A stretch of DNA of 64,000 nt from Hyphomicrobiales bacterium (GCA_026400535.1 JAPLOU010000037.1:62001-126000), one strand, 5' to 3'; positions 50,064-59,312 are shown, numbered from the stretch's first letter. Translations and numbers: made by a program. Notes: generated from the sequence alone by a model not told the origin.

Positions 50064-51091
50064 TGAAGCTCACACGCCGCTCCTTCGCTTTCGGTGCAAG
50101 CGCTGCGATCGCGATGCCGCATGTCGCTCGAGCGCAAACACTCACCGACTCTGCCGGTCGTTCCATACCCGTGCCTGCCAGAGTCAGCCGCGTCTTCCCG
50201 GCAGGCCCGCCAGCGGCGATCACGCATTACACCTTGCAACCCCGGACGCTGCTGGGCTGGCCGCGGGCCAATCGCGGCCCGGAACTGGTTTATCTCGATC
50301 CGGAGGTCGGCACCCGCCCCGAGCTTGGCCGGCTCACCGGCCGAGGCAACACCACCAATCTCGAAGTTCTGCTACAGCTGAAACCAGACATCATCCTTGA
50401 TATCGGCTCGACGGCCCGCACGTTCGCTGAAACCGCAGACCGGGTGCAGGCTCAGACCGGCATTCCGTACGCCTTGCTTGATGGCCGCTTTGGCGCCATC
50501 CCCGAGAGCTACCGACTGCATGGCCGGCTTGTCGGCGAGACCGCGCGGGCAGAAGACCTGGCACGCTTCTGCGAGGACATCGTGCGAACCTGCCAGTCGC
50601 GTGTTGCCACCGTGCCTCAGGACAAGCGCCCGCGCGTTTACTACGCCCGCGGGCCGCGCGGCCTCGACACCGGGCTCGGCGGCTCCATCAATGTCGAAAC
50701 CATCGAATTCATGGGAGCCGTCAACGTCGCGGGTCAGACACGCGGCGGCCTCGCTGCTGTGTCGGTCGAGCAGGTGCTGGCCTGGAATCCGGAAGTGATC
50801 ATCACCATTGATCAGAACTTCGCCGCCAACGTCCGCAGCGATCCGTCCTGGGCGGGCGTGAGGGCCGCGCGCGACGGTCGCGTGCACCTGTCGCCAAAGA
50901 TGCCCTTCGGCTGGGTCGATTTCCCGCCCTCGGTCAACCGCATGCCGGGTCTGGTCTGGCTGGGCAAGCTGCTTTATCCCGACCTCTTTCCGGAGGACCT
51001 GATGGCGTTTACCCGCGACTTCCACAGCCGTTTCTATCACCGCACCCCGACCGACGCGCAGATCGCCTTCGTGCTCGAGGGGCGCGGGTGA
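50063..51091 (+). CDS. BtuF/MolA-type substrate-binding protein
   Basis: 342 residues from ATG at 50063 (GTG at 50060 also possible). Tat-like leader (MKLTRRSFAFGASAAIAMPH). Class III binding-protein fold with the long helix hinge: SRVFPAGPPAAITHYTLQPR, LQLKPDIILDIGSTARTFAE, VYYARGPRGLDTGLGGSINV, WNPEVIITIDQNF. Receptors of this family bind cobalamin, Fe-siderophores or, in the Mol group, molybdate and tungstate. The neighbours favour the last. Confidence 0.85.
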   Translation: MKLTRRSFAFGASAAIAMPHVARAQTLTDSAGRSIPVPARVSRVFPAGPPAAITHYTLQPRTLLGWPRANRGPELVYLDPEVGTRPELGRLTGRGNTTNLEVLLQLKPDIILDIGSTARTFAETADRVQAQTGIPYALLDGRFGAIPESYRLHGRLVGETARAEDLARFCEDIVRTCQSRVATVPQDKRPRVYYARGPRGLDTGLGGSINVETIEFMGAVNVAGQTRGGLAAVSVEQVLAWNPEVIITIDQNFAANVRSDPSWAGVRAARDGRVHLSPKMPFGWVDFPPSVNRMPGLVWLGKLLYPDLFPEDLMAFTRDFHSRFYHRTPTDAQIAFVLEGRG

Positions 51092-52107
51092 CGGGCCGCT
51101 TTGGCGCCATCGGTGGGATCACCATCGGCCTTGGCCTGCTTCTGCCGGGGGTGGCGGTGGCGTTCTCGGTCGGGCGCTTCCCGATCAGTGTCAGTGAACT
51201 CGGCCTCGCGCTCTGGTCAACGCTGATCGGGCAGCCTTCGGGGCTGCCGCCCGCCGTCGATGCCGTGATCTTCAATATCAGGGGCCCTCGGGTGCTGGCA
51301 GCTATCCTGTGCGGCGCGGCTCTCGCCGTCGCGGGGGCCGCCTTTCAGGGCCTTTTCCGTAATCCGCTCGTATCGCCCGACATTCTCGGCGCATCCTCGG
51401 GTGCGGCCCTGGGCGCCATGACCGGCATCTTCTTCTCGCTCGGCGTCCTCGCCATACAGGCGCTCGCTTTCGGCGGCGGGCTCGTCGCGGTGGCATTGGT
51501 CTACCTGATTGGATCCTCGATCCGCTCTGGCGACATCGCGCTCGTGCTAGTGCTGACCGGCGTCGTCATCGGCTCCCTGCTTGGAGCGGGCGTCGGCCTG
51601 TTGAAGTACCTGGCCGATCCTTACAATCAGCTTCCGGCCATGACCTTCTGGCTACTGGGCAGCCTGGCCGGCACGGACCGGAACGATCTTCTCCCTCTGT
51701 TCGGACCCATCGCGGTTGGGACCGTTGTATTGTTGGCATTGCGCTGGCGCATGAACGTCATGTCGCTGCCGGAAGAAGAGGCCCGGGCGCTTGGCGTCGC
51801 CACGGGGCCGCTAAGGCTCGCGATTGTGGCGGCAGCCACGCTCGTCACCTCGGCCAGTGTCGCTGCAGCCGGCATCATCGGCTGGGTCGGGCTAATCGTG
51901 CCGCACATGGCGCGGTTTCTGGTCGGCCCCGAGTTTGGGCGACTGGTGCCGACCGCGGCATTGCTTGGCGGCGGCTACCTGCTGCTGATCGACACCTTGG
52001 CCCGCAGCGCCGCGCAGGTCGAGATACCGCTCGGCATTCTCACCGCGGTGATCGGCACTCCGGTGTTCATCTGGCTGCTGGTATCCGCCCGCAAGAGTTG
52101 GTCATGA
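51088..52107 (+). CDS. FecCD/BtuC-type ABC permease
   Basis: 339 residues, about ten membrane helices (VEATG-like start GLGLLLPGVAVAFSVGRFPI; RGPRVLAAILCGAALAVAG; GIIGWVGLIVPHMARFLVGP). The motif RGPRVLAAILCGAALA is diagnostic of the FecCD/BtuC family. GTG start overlapping the previous stop (GTGA), and ATGA overlap with the ATPase gene. Partner of the MolA-like protein. Confidence 0.92.
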   Translation: MTGRFGAIGGITIGLGLLLPGVAVAFSVGRFPISVSELGLALWSTLIGQPSGLPPAVDAVIFNIRGPRVLAAILCGAALAVAGAAFQGLFRNPLVSPDILGASSGAALGAMTGIFFSLGVLAIQALAFGGGLVAVALVYLIGSSIRSGDIALVLVLTGVVIGSLLGAGVGLLKYLADPYNQLPAMTFWLLGSLAGTDRNDLLPLFGPIAVGTVVLLALRWRMNVMSLPEEEARALGVATGPLRLAIVAAATLVTSASVAAAGIIGWVGLIVPHMARFLVGPEFGRLVPTAALLGGGYLLLIDTLARSAAQVEIPLGILTAVIGTPVFIWLLVSARKSWS

Positions 52108-52865
52108 CACTCGCCGCACAAGATCTCGGTTTCGGTTATCCTGGCCACAGCGTGGGAACCAATGTGTCGGTCACGGTCGTCCCCGGCCAGGCCCTGGCGC
52201 TGCTCGGCCCCAATGGCGGGGGAAAGACGACGCTGCTGAAAACCATGCTGGGCTTGCTCAGGCCCCATGCGGGTGTGGTGAGCCTCGACGGCCAACCGAT
52301 GGCCAATATGCCGGTCGGCGAGCGTGCGCGGCGAATCGGCTATGTGCCGCAGGCGCATGCGGGAGCATTCGCCTTCGCCGTCCGCGACGTGGTGCTGATG
52401 GGCCGCACGGCCCATCAGGGGCTATTCGCCAGTCCGACGCCGGCAGACAGGACGATCGTCGAGGCCAGGCTTGCTGAGCTTGGCATCGCCCATCTGGCAG
52501 GCAAGCCCTACACAATGATATCAGGCGGCGAGCGGCAGCTTGTCCTGATCGCCCGGGCGCTCGCGCAGGAGCCGCGTTATGTCGTGCTGGACGAACCGAC
52601 GGCCAGCCTCGATTTCGGCAATCAGGGAAAGGTGATGCGCCAGATCAGGTCGCTCACCGCCAAAGGCCTGGGGGTGCTCTTCACCACGCACGACCCCAAC
52701 CAGGCGATGGGTTACGCCGATCGGGTGGCGTTGCTTGGCGGGGGACGGTTGCTGGCTAACGGCGTTCCAGCAGATGTACTGAACGTGGCAGCGCTCTCCG
52801 CGCTTTATGGCAGCACTGTCCGAGCCGTCTGCCAGCACGAGTTGACAGTATTCCTGCCGGACTGA
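52104..52865 (+). CDS. BtuD/FecE-type ABC ATPase
   Basis: 253 residues from ATG at 52104. Walker A LLGPNGGGKTTLLKT near residue 35, Q-loop YVPQAHAGAFAF, signature ISGGERQLVLIARAL, Walker B YVVLDEPTASLDFG and H-loop FTTHDPNQAMGYADR. It completes a type II importer with the two genes before it. Its being intact means the cell may still import the oxyanion even though TupC is broken. Confidence 0.93.
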   Translation: MTLAAQDLGFGYPGHSVGTNVSVTVVPGQALALLGPNGGGKTTLLKTMLGLLRPHAGVVSLDGQPMANMPVGERARRIGYVPQAHAGAFAFAVRDVVLMGRTAHQGLFASPTPADRTIVEARLAELGIAHLAGKPYTMISGGERQLVLIARALAQEPRYVVLDEPTASLDFGNQGKVMRQIRSLTAKGLGVLFTTHDPNQAMGYADRVALLGGGRLLANGVPADVLNVAALSALYGSTVRAVCQHELTVFLPD

Positions 52866-53378
52866 GCCCGGCTGTGGAGCCTCGTCAGCGTGCAGCGGCT
52901 ACAGGCCAGGGCGCGACGCTCGCCGGGCTTGGTTTCGGCTGGACGCTGCATGATGGACCCGGTTTGCTCACTGCAGGTTGCGTCATGGCTCTCCAGGGAG
53001 ACGTGCACATCGGCTTCCCCTGCAATTGTCCCGGTGGCTGGCGCGCCCGCTTTGGATCAACGACCAACGCTCAACCCATTTCCCCTCAACGAAATCAAGC
53101 TGCTTGTGCTTTGCCAATTCCTGTCGCTGTCAGCCACGATAACACACGCCTGATTGGTTTGCGTTCGACTGCACGACACCCCCTTGTTCCGTCAGATTTC
53201 CCACAGAGGGATGATCGCAGGGCATCACGTCCACAATGCGACCTCATTGGCTGCAGTCTATCGTTGCAAGGACGAACCTTTGGCGAGACGACCTGCAGCT
53301 CATGACAACATAAAGCGTGCGCCAAGCCGATGAGCCTCGCCGCGAGATGCCGGCCCAGGTGGGCGCTGTTGCGTCTGG
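52866..53378. other. 513-bp gap after the oxyanion locus
   Basis: Open frames are present (for example 52874-53305 on plus) but none looks like a protein, and the base composition drifts toward lower GC near 53090-53300. I see no gene, terminator hairpin or repeat that I can support. Confidence 0.4.
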
Positions 53379-53543
53379 TTACAGTCGTCCCGTCAGCAGC
53401 AACACGACGACGATGATCAGCAAAACGCCGATGACGCCAACGCCACCATGGCCATAGCCGTATCCGTATCCGCCGAAGCGGCCGCTGAAGCCACCGAGCA
53501 GAAAGATGATCAGGATGATGATCAGGATTGTTCCAAGGGACAT
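53379..53543 (-). CDS. DUF3309 family mini-membrane protein
   Basis: 54 residues too short for most gene finders: MSLGTILIIILIIFLLGGFS, a Gly/Tyr stretch (GRFGGYGYGYGHGGVG), then VIGVLLIIVVVLLLTGRL. Two hydrophobic segments flanking a Gly/Tyr-rich loop define DUF3309. Function unknown. A GGAAGTACCACA leader precedes the ATG. Confidence 0.85.
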   Translation of the reverse strand: MSLGTILIIILIIFLLGGFSGRFGGYGYGYGHGGVGVIGVLLIIVVVLLLTGRL

Positions 53544-53599
53544 TGTGGTACTTCCTCTCTTTTCAAGCTATTGAATTATCGATATAATTTTGTGTTAAT

Positions 53600-53749
53600 C
53601 TATTTTTTCTCGATCGACACGCCGCGCTCTCCGATGCTGATCTCGACGCCTGTACTCTTCTGCTTTTCCCTGTAGAGCTGGATCGCAAACACCGATGCGG
53701 CGACGGCGAGCACGCCGATCAGGGCGTAAAGAACGTTCTTGCGTGTCAT
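53600..53749 (-). CDS. small single-pass membrane protein
   Basis: 49 residues from ATG at 53749: MTRKNVLYALIGVLAVAASV forms the start and membrane helix, followed by FAIQLYREKQKSTG and VEISIGERGVSIEKK. The RBS region has AGGAACAG. A conserved short type in Hyphomicrobiales, as I recall; function unknown. Co-directional with the DUF3309 gene, 56 bp apart. Confidence 0.7.
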   Translation of the reverse strand: MTRKNVLYALIGVLAVAASVFAIQLYREKQKSTGVEISIGERGVSIEKK

Positions 53750-54108
53750 GGCTGTTCCTGCAGGGTGCGGAGGGCAGCGCTCCCGCATGCGCCAGCGCCG
53801 CTCAATGTTGCGCGGGTCACGGAGCGGTCAGGTTGCCGGGCGGGTGACATGTGTCATTTCAATGATGGCCGCGCCCGGGGCGTGTTGCAGTCAAGGCGGG
53901 CGCCTTTGACGGACAACGCCAACATCGCCCATTTGTTCCAATCCCATTTGCCCTGATGGACGCGCAGGCCCAGGTTGCCTGTATCCACCGCGCGTTTGTG
54001 CGCCGCACGATCAGGCCGGCCTGTCCAGGCAAGGAAGGCGGTCACTCACGACAGTCAGTGCTGCGTGAAGCCTTGTTCCCGTCGGGCTGCGACAAGCCGG
54101 CTGTCGGA
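53750..54108. other. 359-bp gap with no supported gene
   Basis: Lies between the small membrane protein and the flavin reductase ghost. I see no gene or clear signal; it may be further decayed sequence. Confidence 0.35.
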
Positions 54109-54276
54109 TCAGGTTCTGCGATCCGCCGTGGCGCTGACGATTCCCGCCCTGTCGATTGTGGTGACCAGCGCGATCGGCTCCGACACAACGGCGCCGATCA
54201 GGAGCTAATAGCGCTCGCGAGCCGATAGGCCCGCGAAGTCGAAGGTCACGGTCGGCGACGCAGCTGGGCTTTTCAT
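54109..54276 (-). pseudogene. flavin reductase-like protein remnant
   Basis: From ATG at 54276: MKSPAASPTVTFDFAGLSAR to ERY, an in-frame TAG, then LLIGAVVSEPIALVTTIDRA and GIVSATADRRT to TGA at 54109. ERYxLLIGxVVxxPIALVTT is the usual start of flavin reductase/DIM6-type FMN-binding proteins of about 200 residues. Only the first quarter remains and it carries a nonsense codon (probably from CAG or AAG). Confidence 0.65.
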
Positions 54277-54359
54277 GCCGGCGCCTTGAGCATGCCACGT
54301 CATGTTGAGTCCAATCCCTCACGCAGGGCACGGGCCGTGAGACGCTCACGCATCTCACA

Positions 54360-54750
54360 ATCCTGCCGCGGCGCCAGCAGCGCGCGCCGCAGGTGTTGGA
54401 GGATGTCGGCATCCCTGCCGCCGACATGCGGATCGACCATCCGCACGGATTCTCCGCTGGTCAGCACCAGCGCATCTTGATCGCGCGCGCTTGCGCCAGA
54501 AGCCGACTTTCCTGTGGGCGACGAGCCCAGATCCGCGTTTGGTGTATCTGTGCAGGCGCAGATCCTGAACCTGATGGTGCGCCTGCCGGCCGAGTTCGGT
54601 CTGACATGGCGGTTTGTCAGCCATCACCTGTCCGTGGTCAGGCACATGCCTGATCATCTGGTGATCCTGGAGCTGGGGCGTATCGTCGAGCAGGAACCTG
54701 CCGAAGACGTCTTCCGGCAGCGCGCCTCGCGGTCGGTCATTTCCTTCTGA
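54360..54750 (+). pseudogene. OppF/DppF-type ABC ATPase remnant
   Basis: In one frame: VLEDVGIPAADMRIDHPHGF then SAGQHQRILIARACA, a decayed signature motif. In the next frame: DEPRSAFGVSVQAQILNLMV, RFVSHHLSVVRHMPDHLVIL and ELGRIVEQEPAEDVFRQ, the region from Walker B to the oligopeptide-ATPase C-terminus. Walker A is absent and the frame is shifted. It resembles, and is opposite in strand to, the intact ATPase at 55691-56668, so it may be an old copy of a related operon. Confidence 0.75.
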
Positions 54751-54774
54751 CGGGGCGCCAACCGGCCGGTGCTC

Positions 54775-55686
54775 TCATCCCGGCTGTTGCAGCCCGACTT
54801 GGTCGGCACAGTAACGCGCGATCTCCTCATGGGTTGCAAACCAGACCCCGGGCAGCGACTTGGCGTGCCGGATGATCTCGTCGAGGATGAAGATGCGCGA
54901 GCGGTGGCCGATGTGGTGCGGGTGCATGGTCAGCACATAAAGGCCGCCTTCCTCATGGGCCATGTCAAGCTCGCGACGAAAGATGTTCAGCACGATTTCT
55001 GGCCCGGTATAGGGTCTGAGCGAGGCCATCCGGTCCATATTGAAGTAGATGGCGTCGTCGCGGATCCACTCGACCGGCAATTCGACGATTCCGGTGGCTT
55101 CGCCCTGGTCGAGCAGTTCGTAGGGCTCGTCGTCCGCCATCAGTGACGAGTCGTAGAGCAGACCCATCTCGCGGATGATCTTGAGCGTGTAGGGCGAGAA
55201 GTCCCATGAGGCCGTGCGCATGCCGACGGGGCGACGTCCCGAGAGCTTTTCCAGGACCTCCGTGGCCCTGAGCGCGAGGTCACGCTCGGTGACATGATCG
55301 AGTTTCGAATTGAACTCGTGAATCCAGGAGTGGATGCCCAGCTCGTGGCCAGCGGCGACAACCGCCCGCGCTTCCGCCGGATGCAGCATCGCCGACACGG
55401 CGGGCATGAAGAAGGTTGCCGGCACGCCATGGCGCTCGAGCAGTTTCAGGATGCGCGGCGAGCCCTTGCGCGCGCCATACTGGCCCTGGCTCATCTTGCC
55501 GTGGGAGTTTCCGCCGAAGCGCAGCTCGATGGTTTCGTGATCACTGTCGAAGGACAGCGCGACAGCGCAGCGCGCACCGTTCTTCCACTGCTTCGGGGCC
55601 AGCGAACGGCCAGCCCGGACATGGTCGACCTTCGCGCGCCACACGGCTTCAGGCCAGGTCCAGGGCTTTTCTGCATCCGTGCTCAT
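54775..55686 (-). CDS. polysaccharide deacetylase family hydrolase (PuuE/PgdA-like)
   Basis: 303 residues from ATG at 55686. NodB-type fold: first motif ALSFDSDHETIELRFGGNSH, the HSxxH metal motif in LGIHSWIHEFNSK, then RRPVGMRTASWDFSP and the catalytic His near VLTMHPHHIGHRSR. This pattern is of the PuuE/HpPgdA branch, whose members include allantoinases and cyclic-imide hydrolases as well as peptidoglycan deacetylases. Last gene of the operon. With an importer and amidase-like genes, ring-amide hydrolysis is plausible. Confidence 0.85.
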   Translation of the reverse strand: MSTDAEKPWTWPEAVWRAKVDHVRAGRSLAPKQWKNGARCAVALSFDSDHETIELRFGGNSHGKMSQGQYGARKGSPRILKLLERHGVPATFFMPAVSAMLHPAEARAVVAAGHELGIHSWIHEFNSKLDHVTERDLALRATEVLEKLSGRRPVGMRTASWDFSPYTLKIIREMGLLYDSSLMADDEPYELLDQGEATGIVELPVEWIRDDAIYFNMDRMASLRPYTGPEIVLNIFRRELDMAHEEGGLYVLTMHPHHIGHRSRIFILDEIIRHAKSLPGVWFATHEEIARYCADQVGLQQPG

Positions 55687-55690
55687 CTGT

Positions 55691-56668
55691 TCACTCCTCT
55701 GCATGATGACAGGCAACGCTTGCGCCGTCAGGGTGGGCGGAAAGCCTTGGACGTTCGCTGCGGCACAGATCGCTGGCCAGGGGGCAGCGCGTGCTGAAGG
55801 CGCAGCCAGGCGGAAGATTGGTGGGGCTGGGCAATTCCCCGTCGAGCACCCGGCGTGGCTTGGCGCGCTGGCGCACCGGGTCAGGCTCCGGGGCCGCCGC
55901 CAGTAGAGCCTGCGTGTAGGGGTGTCGGGGCTTGCCGAACAGCACGGACATGGACGCTGTTTCGACGATACGCCCAAGATACATCACCGCCACACGGTCG
56001 GCGATATGACGCACCACCGACAGGTCATGCGACACGAACAGGTAGGACATGCCCCGTTCGCGCTGCAGGTCAACCAGCAGGTTGAGGATCTGCGCGCGCA
56101 CCGACACATCGAGCGCGGATACCGGCTCATCGCAGATCACGAGCTTCGGCTGGAGCGCAAGTGCCCTGGCAATCACGATGCGCTGCCGCTGGCCACCGGA
56201 GAAGGCATGCGGGAAGCGGGATGCATGATCGGGTTCAAGCCCCACCGCCTTGAGCAGTAACGCCACCCGGTCACGCAGGGCCGAGCCCCTTGCGAGGCCG
56301 CGGACCAGCAGCGGTTCGCCGATCGCCGCCCCTATCGAAAGCCTTGGATTGAGCGAGAGTGCAGGGTCCTGAAACACCATCTGGGCGTCGCTGCGAATGG
56401 TGCCGAGGCTATCGCGATCGGCGCTGTCGACGAGCCTGCCCGCCACCTTGATGTGCCCCGCGGTCAGCGGAACCAGACCGAGTATGGCATTGGCGAGGGT
56501 GGATTTGCCGCAGCCAGATTCGCCGACAAGGCCGAGGGTCTCCCCCGGCGCAATCGCCAGAGACACCCCGTCGACCGCTTTCAGGGGCGCCCCGGCCTTG
56601 CGAAGAAAGCCGCCGCGCGACCGGAAATGAACCGCGGCGTCCCTCACATCGAGAACAGCGCCGCTCAT
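55691..56668 (-). CDS. peptide/nickel-type ABC importer ATPase (OppF/DppF-like)
   Basis: 325 residues from ATG at 56668. Walker A LVGESGCGKSTLANAILGL, signature FSGGQRQRIVIARAL, Walker B LVICDEPVSALDVS, H-loop LFVSHDLSVVRHIADR. The C-terminal extension has the oligopeptide-type motif PPGCAFSTRCPLASDLC, whose Cys residues can bind an Fe-S cluster or metal. ATGA overlap with the upstream ATPase gene. Confidence 0.92.
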   Translation of the reverse strand: MSGAVLDVRDAAVHFRSRGGFLRKAGAPLKAVDGVSLAIAPGETLGLVGESGCGKSTLANAILGLVPLTAGHIKVAGRLVDSADRDSLGTIRSDAQMVFQDPALSLNPRLSIGAAIGEPLLVRGLARGSALRDRVALLLKAVGLEPDHASRFPHAFSGGQRQRIVIARALALQPKLVICDEPVSALDVSVRAQILNLLVDLQRERGMSYLFVSHDLSVVRHIADRVAVMYLGRIVETASMSVLFGKPRHPYTQALLAAAPEPDPVRQRAKPRRVLDGELPSPTNLPPGCAFSTRCPLASDLCRSERPRLSAHPDGASVACHHAEE

Positions 56669-57648
56669 GCGGCAGCTCCGAGCGTCGCTACCTGACCGGA
56701 GCGCCAGCAGGCGGCTTGATGGCCGGGGGCGTGATCGACGAGGGGAGGGCTCTCGATACGGCAACGGTCTTCGGCCAAAGGACAACGGCTTGCAAAACGG
56801 CAGCCGGAGCCATGGGATGAGGGCGGGGGCACGGTGCCCTCAATGGTGGCGAGCCGCGATTTGGGCTTGATCCCGGCACGCGGAATGCTGGCCAGAAGCA
56901 GCGCAGTATAGGGGTGCCGTGGCGCCCGGAAGAGCTCCTCCGCTGTCGCCGTCTCCGCGACACGGCCGGCATACATGACCACGACCCGGTCGGCGATGTC
57001 GGCGACCACGCCCATGTCGTGGGTGATGAGCAGGACGGCGGTGCCACGCTCCGCCACCAGTTGCCGGATCAGGTGCAGGATCTGCGCCTGGATGGTGACG
57101 TCGAGCGCCGTTGTCGGCTCGTCGGCAATCAGCAGGCGCGGGCCGCAGATCAGTGCGATGGCGATCATGATGCGCTGGCACATGCCGCCGGACAGTTCGA
57201 ACGGGTATTGCGCCAGCCGCCTGTCCGGGTCGGAAATGCCGATCGAGACCAGCATCTCCCGTGCGCGCAGCATGGCCTCCCGTGCCGAGACGGAGCGGTG
57301 GGCGGTGAGCGCCTCCGCAATCTGGTCGCCCACCGGCATCAGCGGATCGAGAGAGGCCGTGGGTTCCTGAAAGATGATCGAGGCGTCGCGGCCCCTGATC
57401 GCTGCCATGGATGACATGTCGCGTGTCGCAAGGTCCTTGCCTTCGAGCAGGATGCGCCCGCCGGCAAGGCGGACCGCGTCGGGAAGCAGGCGCAACACGG
57501 CGAGCGCCGACAGCGACTTGCCGCAGCCGGACTCGCCGACCAGCGCGACGATCTCGCCCTGGCCGACCGACAGCGACAGGCCATCGACGACCGCAGCTGC
57601 ACCGATTTCAAGCCTCAGCCGATCAATGTCCAGAACTGGAGCGGTCAT
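56665..57648 (-). CDS. peptide/nickel-type ABC importer ATPase (OppD/DppD-like)
   Basis: 327 residues from ATG at 57648. Walker A LVGESGCGKSLSALAVLRL, signature ELSGGMCQRIMIAIAL, Walker B LLIADEPTTALDVT, H-loop LLITHDMGVVADIADR, and C-terminal SGCRFASRCPLAEDRC. It pairs with the OppF-like protein in the same operon. Signature has MCQR where MRQR is usual, a minor change. Confidence 0.92.
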   Translation of the reverse strand: MTAPVLDIDRLRLEIGAAAVVDGLSLSVGQGEIVALVGESGCGKSLSALAVLRLLPDAVRLAGGRILLEGKDLATRDMSSMAAIRGRDASIIFQEPTASLDPLMPVGDQIAEALTAHRSVSAREAMLRAREMLVSIGISDPDRRLAQYPFELSGGMCQRIMIAIALICGPRLLIADEPTTALDVTIQAQILHLIRQLVAERGTAVLLITHDMGVVADIADRVVVMYAGRVAETATAEELFRAPRHPYTALLLASIPRAGIKPKSRLATIEGTVPPPSSHGSGCRFASRCPLAEDRCRIESPPLVDHAPGHQAACWRSGQVATLGAAA

Positions 57649-57658
57649 GCTGAGCCAC

Positions 57659-58438
57659 TCAGCGTTTGTCGGCGATCGGGCCGGGCTCGAAGACGCCGAG
57701 CGAATTGCCGCCATCGACTGCGAGCGTGGCTCCGGTGATGAAGCTGGCCCGATCGGAGGCCAGATACAGGACCGCTCCCGGCGCATCGGTCGGGCCGCTG
57801 CTGCGGCCAAGCGGAATGCGGCTCAGCATGCGATCGACATAGTCCGGCGACAGCGGGCTGACCACGCTGCCCGGAGCGAAGCCGGGCTCGACCACATTGA
57901 TGCGAATGCCCTGCTCCGCCAGTTCGATGGCAAAGCCCTTGGCTATCCGCTCCAGCGTCGTCTTCGAGGTGCAATAGGGCACAGTGCCCTTGCGCAAGGC
58001 GCGTGCAGCACCGGACGAGATCATGATGATCGCACCCTTCCGGCCTGCGGCAATCATGGCCTTGGCGAACTCGCGGGTGACGAGGTAGGGTGCGCGCACG
58101 TTGATGTTGAAGATGCGGTCCCATTCGGCGGTGTCGATCTGGAGCAGCCCGCCTGCCGGATAGACGCCGGCATTGTTCACGACCACATCCGGCACACCCC
58201 AGTGCGCGGTGACCGTCGCCACGAGATCGAGGATCGACGCCTCGCTGGTCAGTTCGGTCTGGTGGACCATCGCCCGCGCTGCCGGGATGCGGTTCTCGGC
58301 GATGATCGCCTCCGCCGCATCCTTGCGGGCGTCAGCCATCACGACGCGGGCGCCCTCGCGCCAGAAGGCCTCGGTGATCCAGCGCCCGAAAACACCGGCG
58401 GCGCCAGTGACGACGACGATCCTGTTGTCGAATTCCAT
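57659..58438 (-). CDS. short-chain dehydrogenase/reductase
   Basis: 259 residues, classical SDR: cofactor motif VTGAAGVFGRWI, NNAG motif VVVNNAGVYPAG, catalytic Ser in IIMISSGAARA and YxxxK in PYCTSKTTLE. The C-terminal ITGATLAVDGGNSLG is typical. The acidic residue after strand 2 (MADARKD) suggests NAD+ preference. It lies between permease and ATPase genes of one importer, so it probably acts on the imported compound or its product. Confidence 0.92.
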   Translation of the reverse strand: MEFDNRIVVVTGAAGVFGRWITEAFWREGARVVMADARKDAAEAIIAENRIPAARAMVHQTELTSEASILDLVATVTAHWGVPDVVVNNAGVYPAGGLLQIDTAEWDRIFNINVRAPYLVTREFAKAMIAAGRKGAIIMISSGAARALRKGTVPYCTSKTTLERIAKGFAIELAEQGIRINVVEPGFAPGSVVSPLSPDYVDRMLSRIPLGRSSGPTDAPGAVLYLASDRASFITGATLAVDGGNSLGVFEPGPIADKR

Positions 58439-58445
58439 GTTCGTC

Positions 58446-59312
58446 TCATCCTCTTGGTCTGGAGCGTGGATCGAGATGATCCCTCAGCCAGTCTCCCAGC
58501 ACATTCACTGACAGAACCAGCAAGAACAGGCATGCGCCCGGAAACGCCGTGAGCCACCAGGCCCGTTCGAGATACTGTCGGCCGGCGCTCAGGATCGTTC
58601 CCCAGCTCGGTGTCGGTGGCTGAATGCCAAGGCCGAGGAAGGAGAGCGAGGCCTCGAACAGGATCATCAGGCCGAACTCTGCCGTTGCGACGACGAGGAG
58701 CGGCCCGGCAATGTTGGGCAGGATGTGGCGCAGCAGCAACCTTGGGCCGCCCGCTCCCGCCAATTCCGCGGCGCGCATGTAGGGCAGCGTCGCGACCTGC
58801 AGCGTCTGGGCGTAGGCGACGCGGGCATAGCGCGGCCAGCGCGTCAGGCCAAGCACGAGGATCAGGGTCTGAAAGCCCGGTCCGACAACGGCAACGGCCA
58901 GCACGGCGAGCAGAATCGCGGGAATTGACAGCATGATGTCGACGAAGCGCATGATCGCCACTTCGATCCAGCCGCGCCGCCAGCCGGCCAGCATGCCGAG
59001 CGCGCTGCCGATGAGCAGCGAAACCGAAACGGACGCGACGGCCACAAGCATCGAGGCGCGCGCGCCATGGATGACGCGGGACAAGAGATCCCGCCCGAGA
59101 TCATCCGTTCCCATCAGATAGGTCAGGCCCTGCGCGGTGGTGTGGCCGGGCGGCCTGAGCCGCTGGATCAGGCTCTGGCGCGCAGGATCGAAGGGAGCGA
59201 GCAGCGGCGCGAACAGGGCCATGAGCACAAAGGCGCCAAGCAGGCTGGCCATGATGATGATCGATGCGGGCGCCCGCGCCAGGCGCGTGCGCAGGTTTGC
59301 GGCGAGGCTCAT
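58446..59312 (-). CDS. peptide/nickel-type ABC importer permease (DppC-like)
   Basis: 288 residues. N-terminal helix (IIIMASLLGAFVLMALFAPL), DppC-type motif LMGTDDLGRDLLSRVIHGAR, EAA loop YMRAAELAGAGGPRLLLRHI and C-terminal FLGLGIQPPTPSWG. Overlaps the DppB-like gene by 4 bp. Confidence 0.93.
   Translation of the reverse strand: MSLAANLRTRLARAPASIIIMASLLGAFVLMALFAPLLAPFDPARQSLIQRLRPPGHTTAQGLTYLMGTDDLGRDLLSRVIHGARASMLVAVASVSVSLLIGSALGMLAGWRRGWIEVAIMRFVDIMLSIPAILLAVLAVAVVGPGFQTLILVLGLTRWPRYARVAYAQTLQVATLPYMRAAELAGAGGPRLLLRHILPNIAGPLLVVATAEFGLMILFEASLSFLGLGIQPPTPSWGTILSAGRQYLERAWWLTAFPGACLFLLVLSVNVLGDWLRDHLDPRSRPRG

Noticed and set aside
52874..53305. 143-codon plus-strand open frame after the oxyanion locus
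   Set aside because: No recognisable motif and no coding-like third-position bias; overlapping frames on the other strand are equally long.
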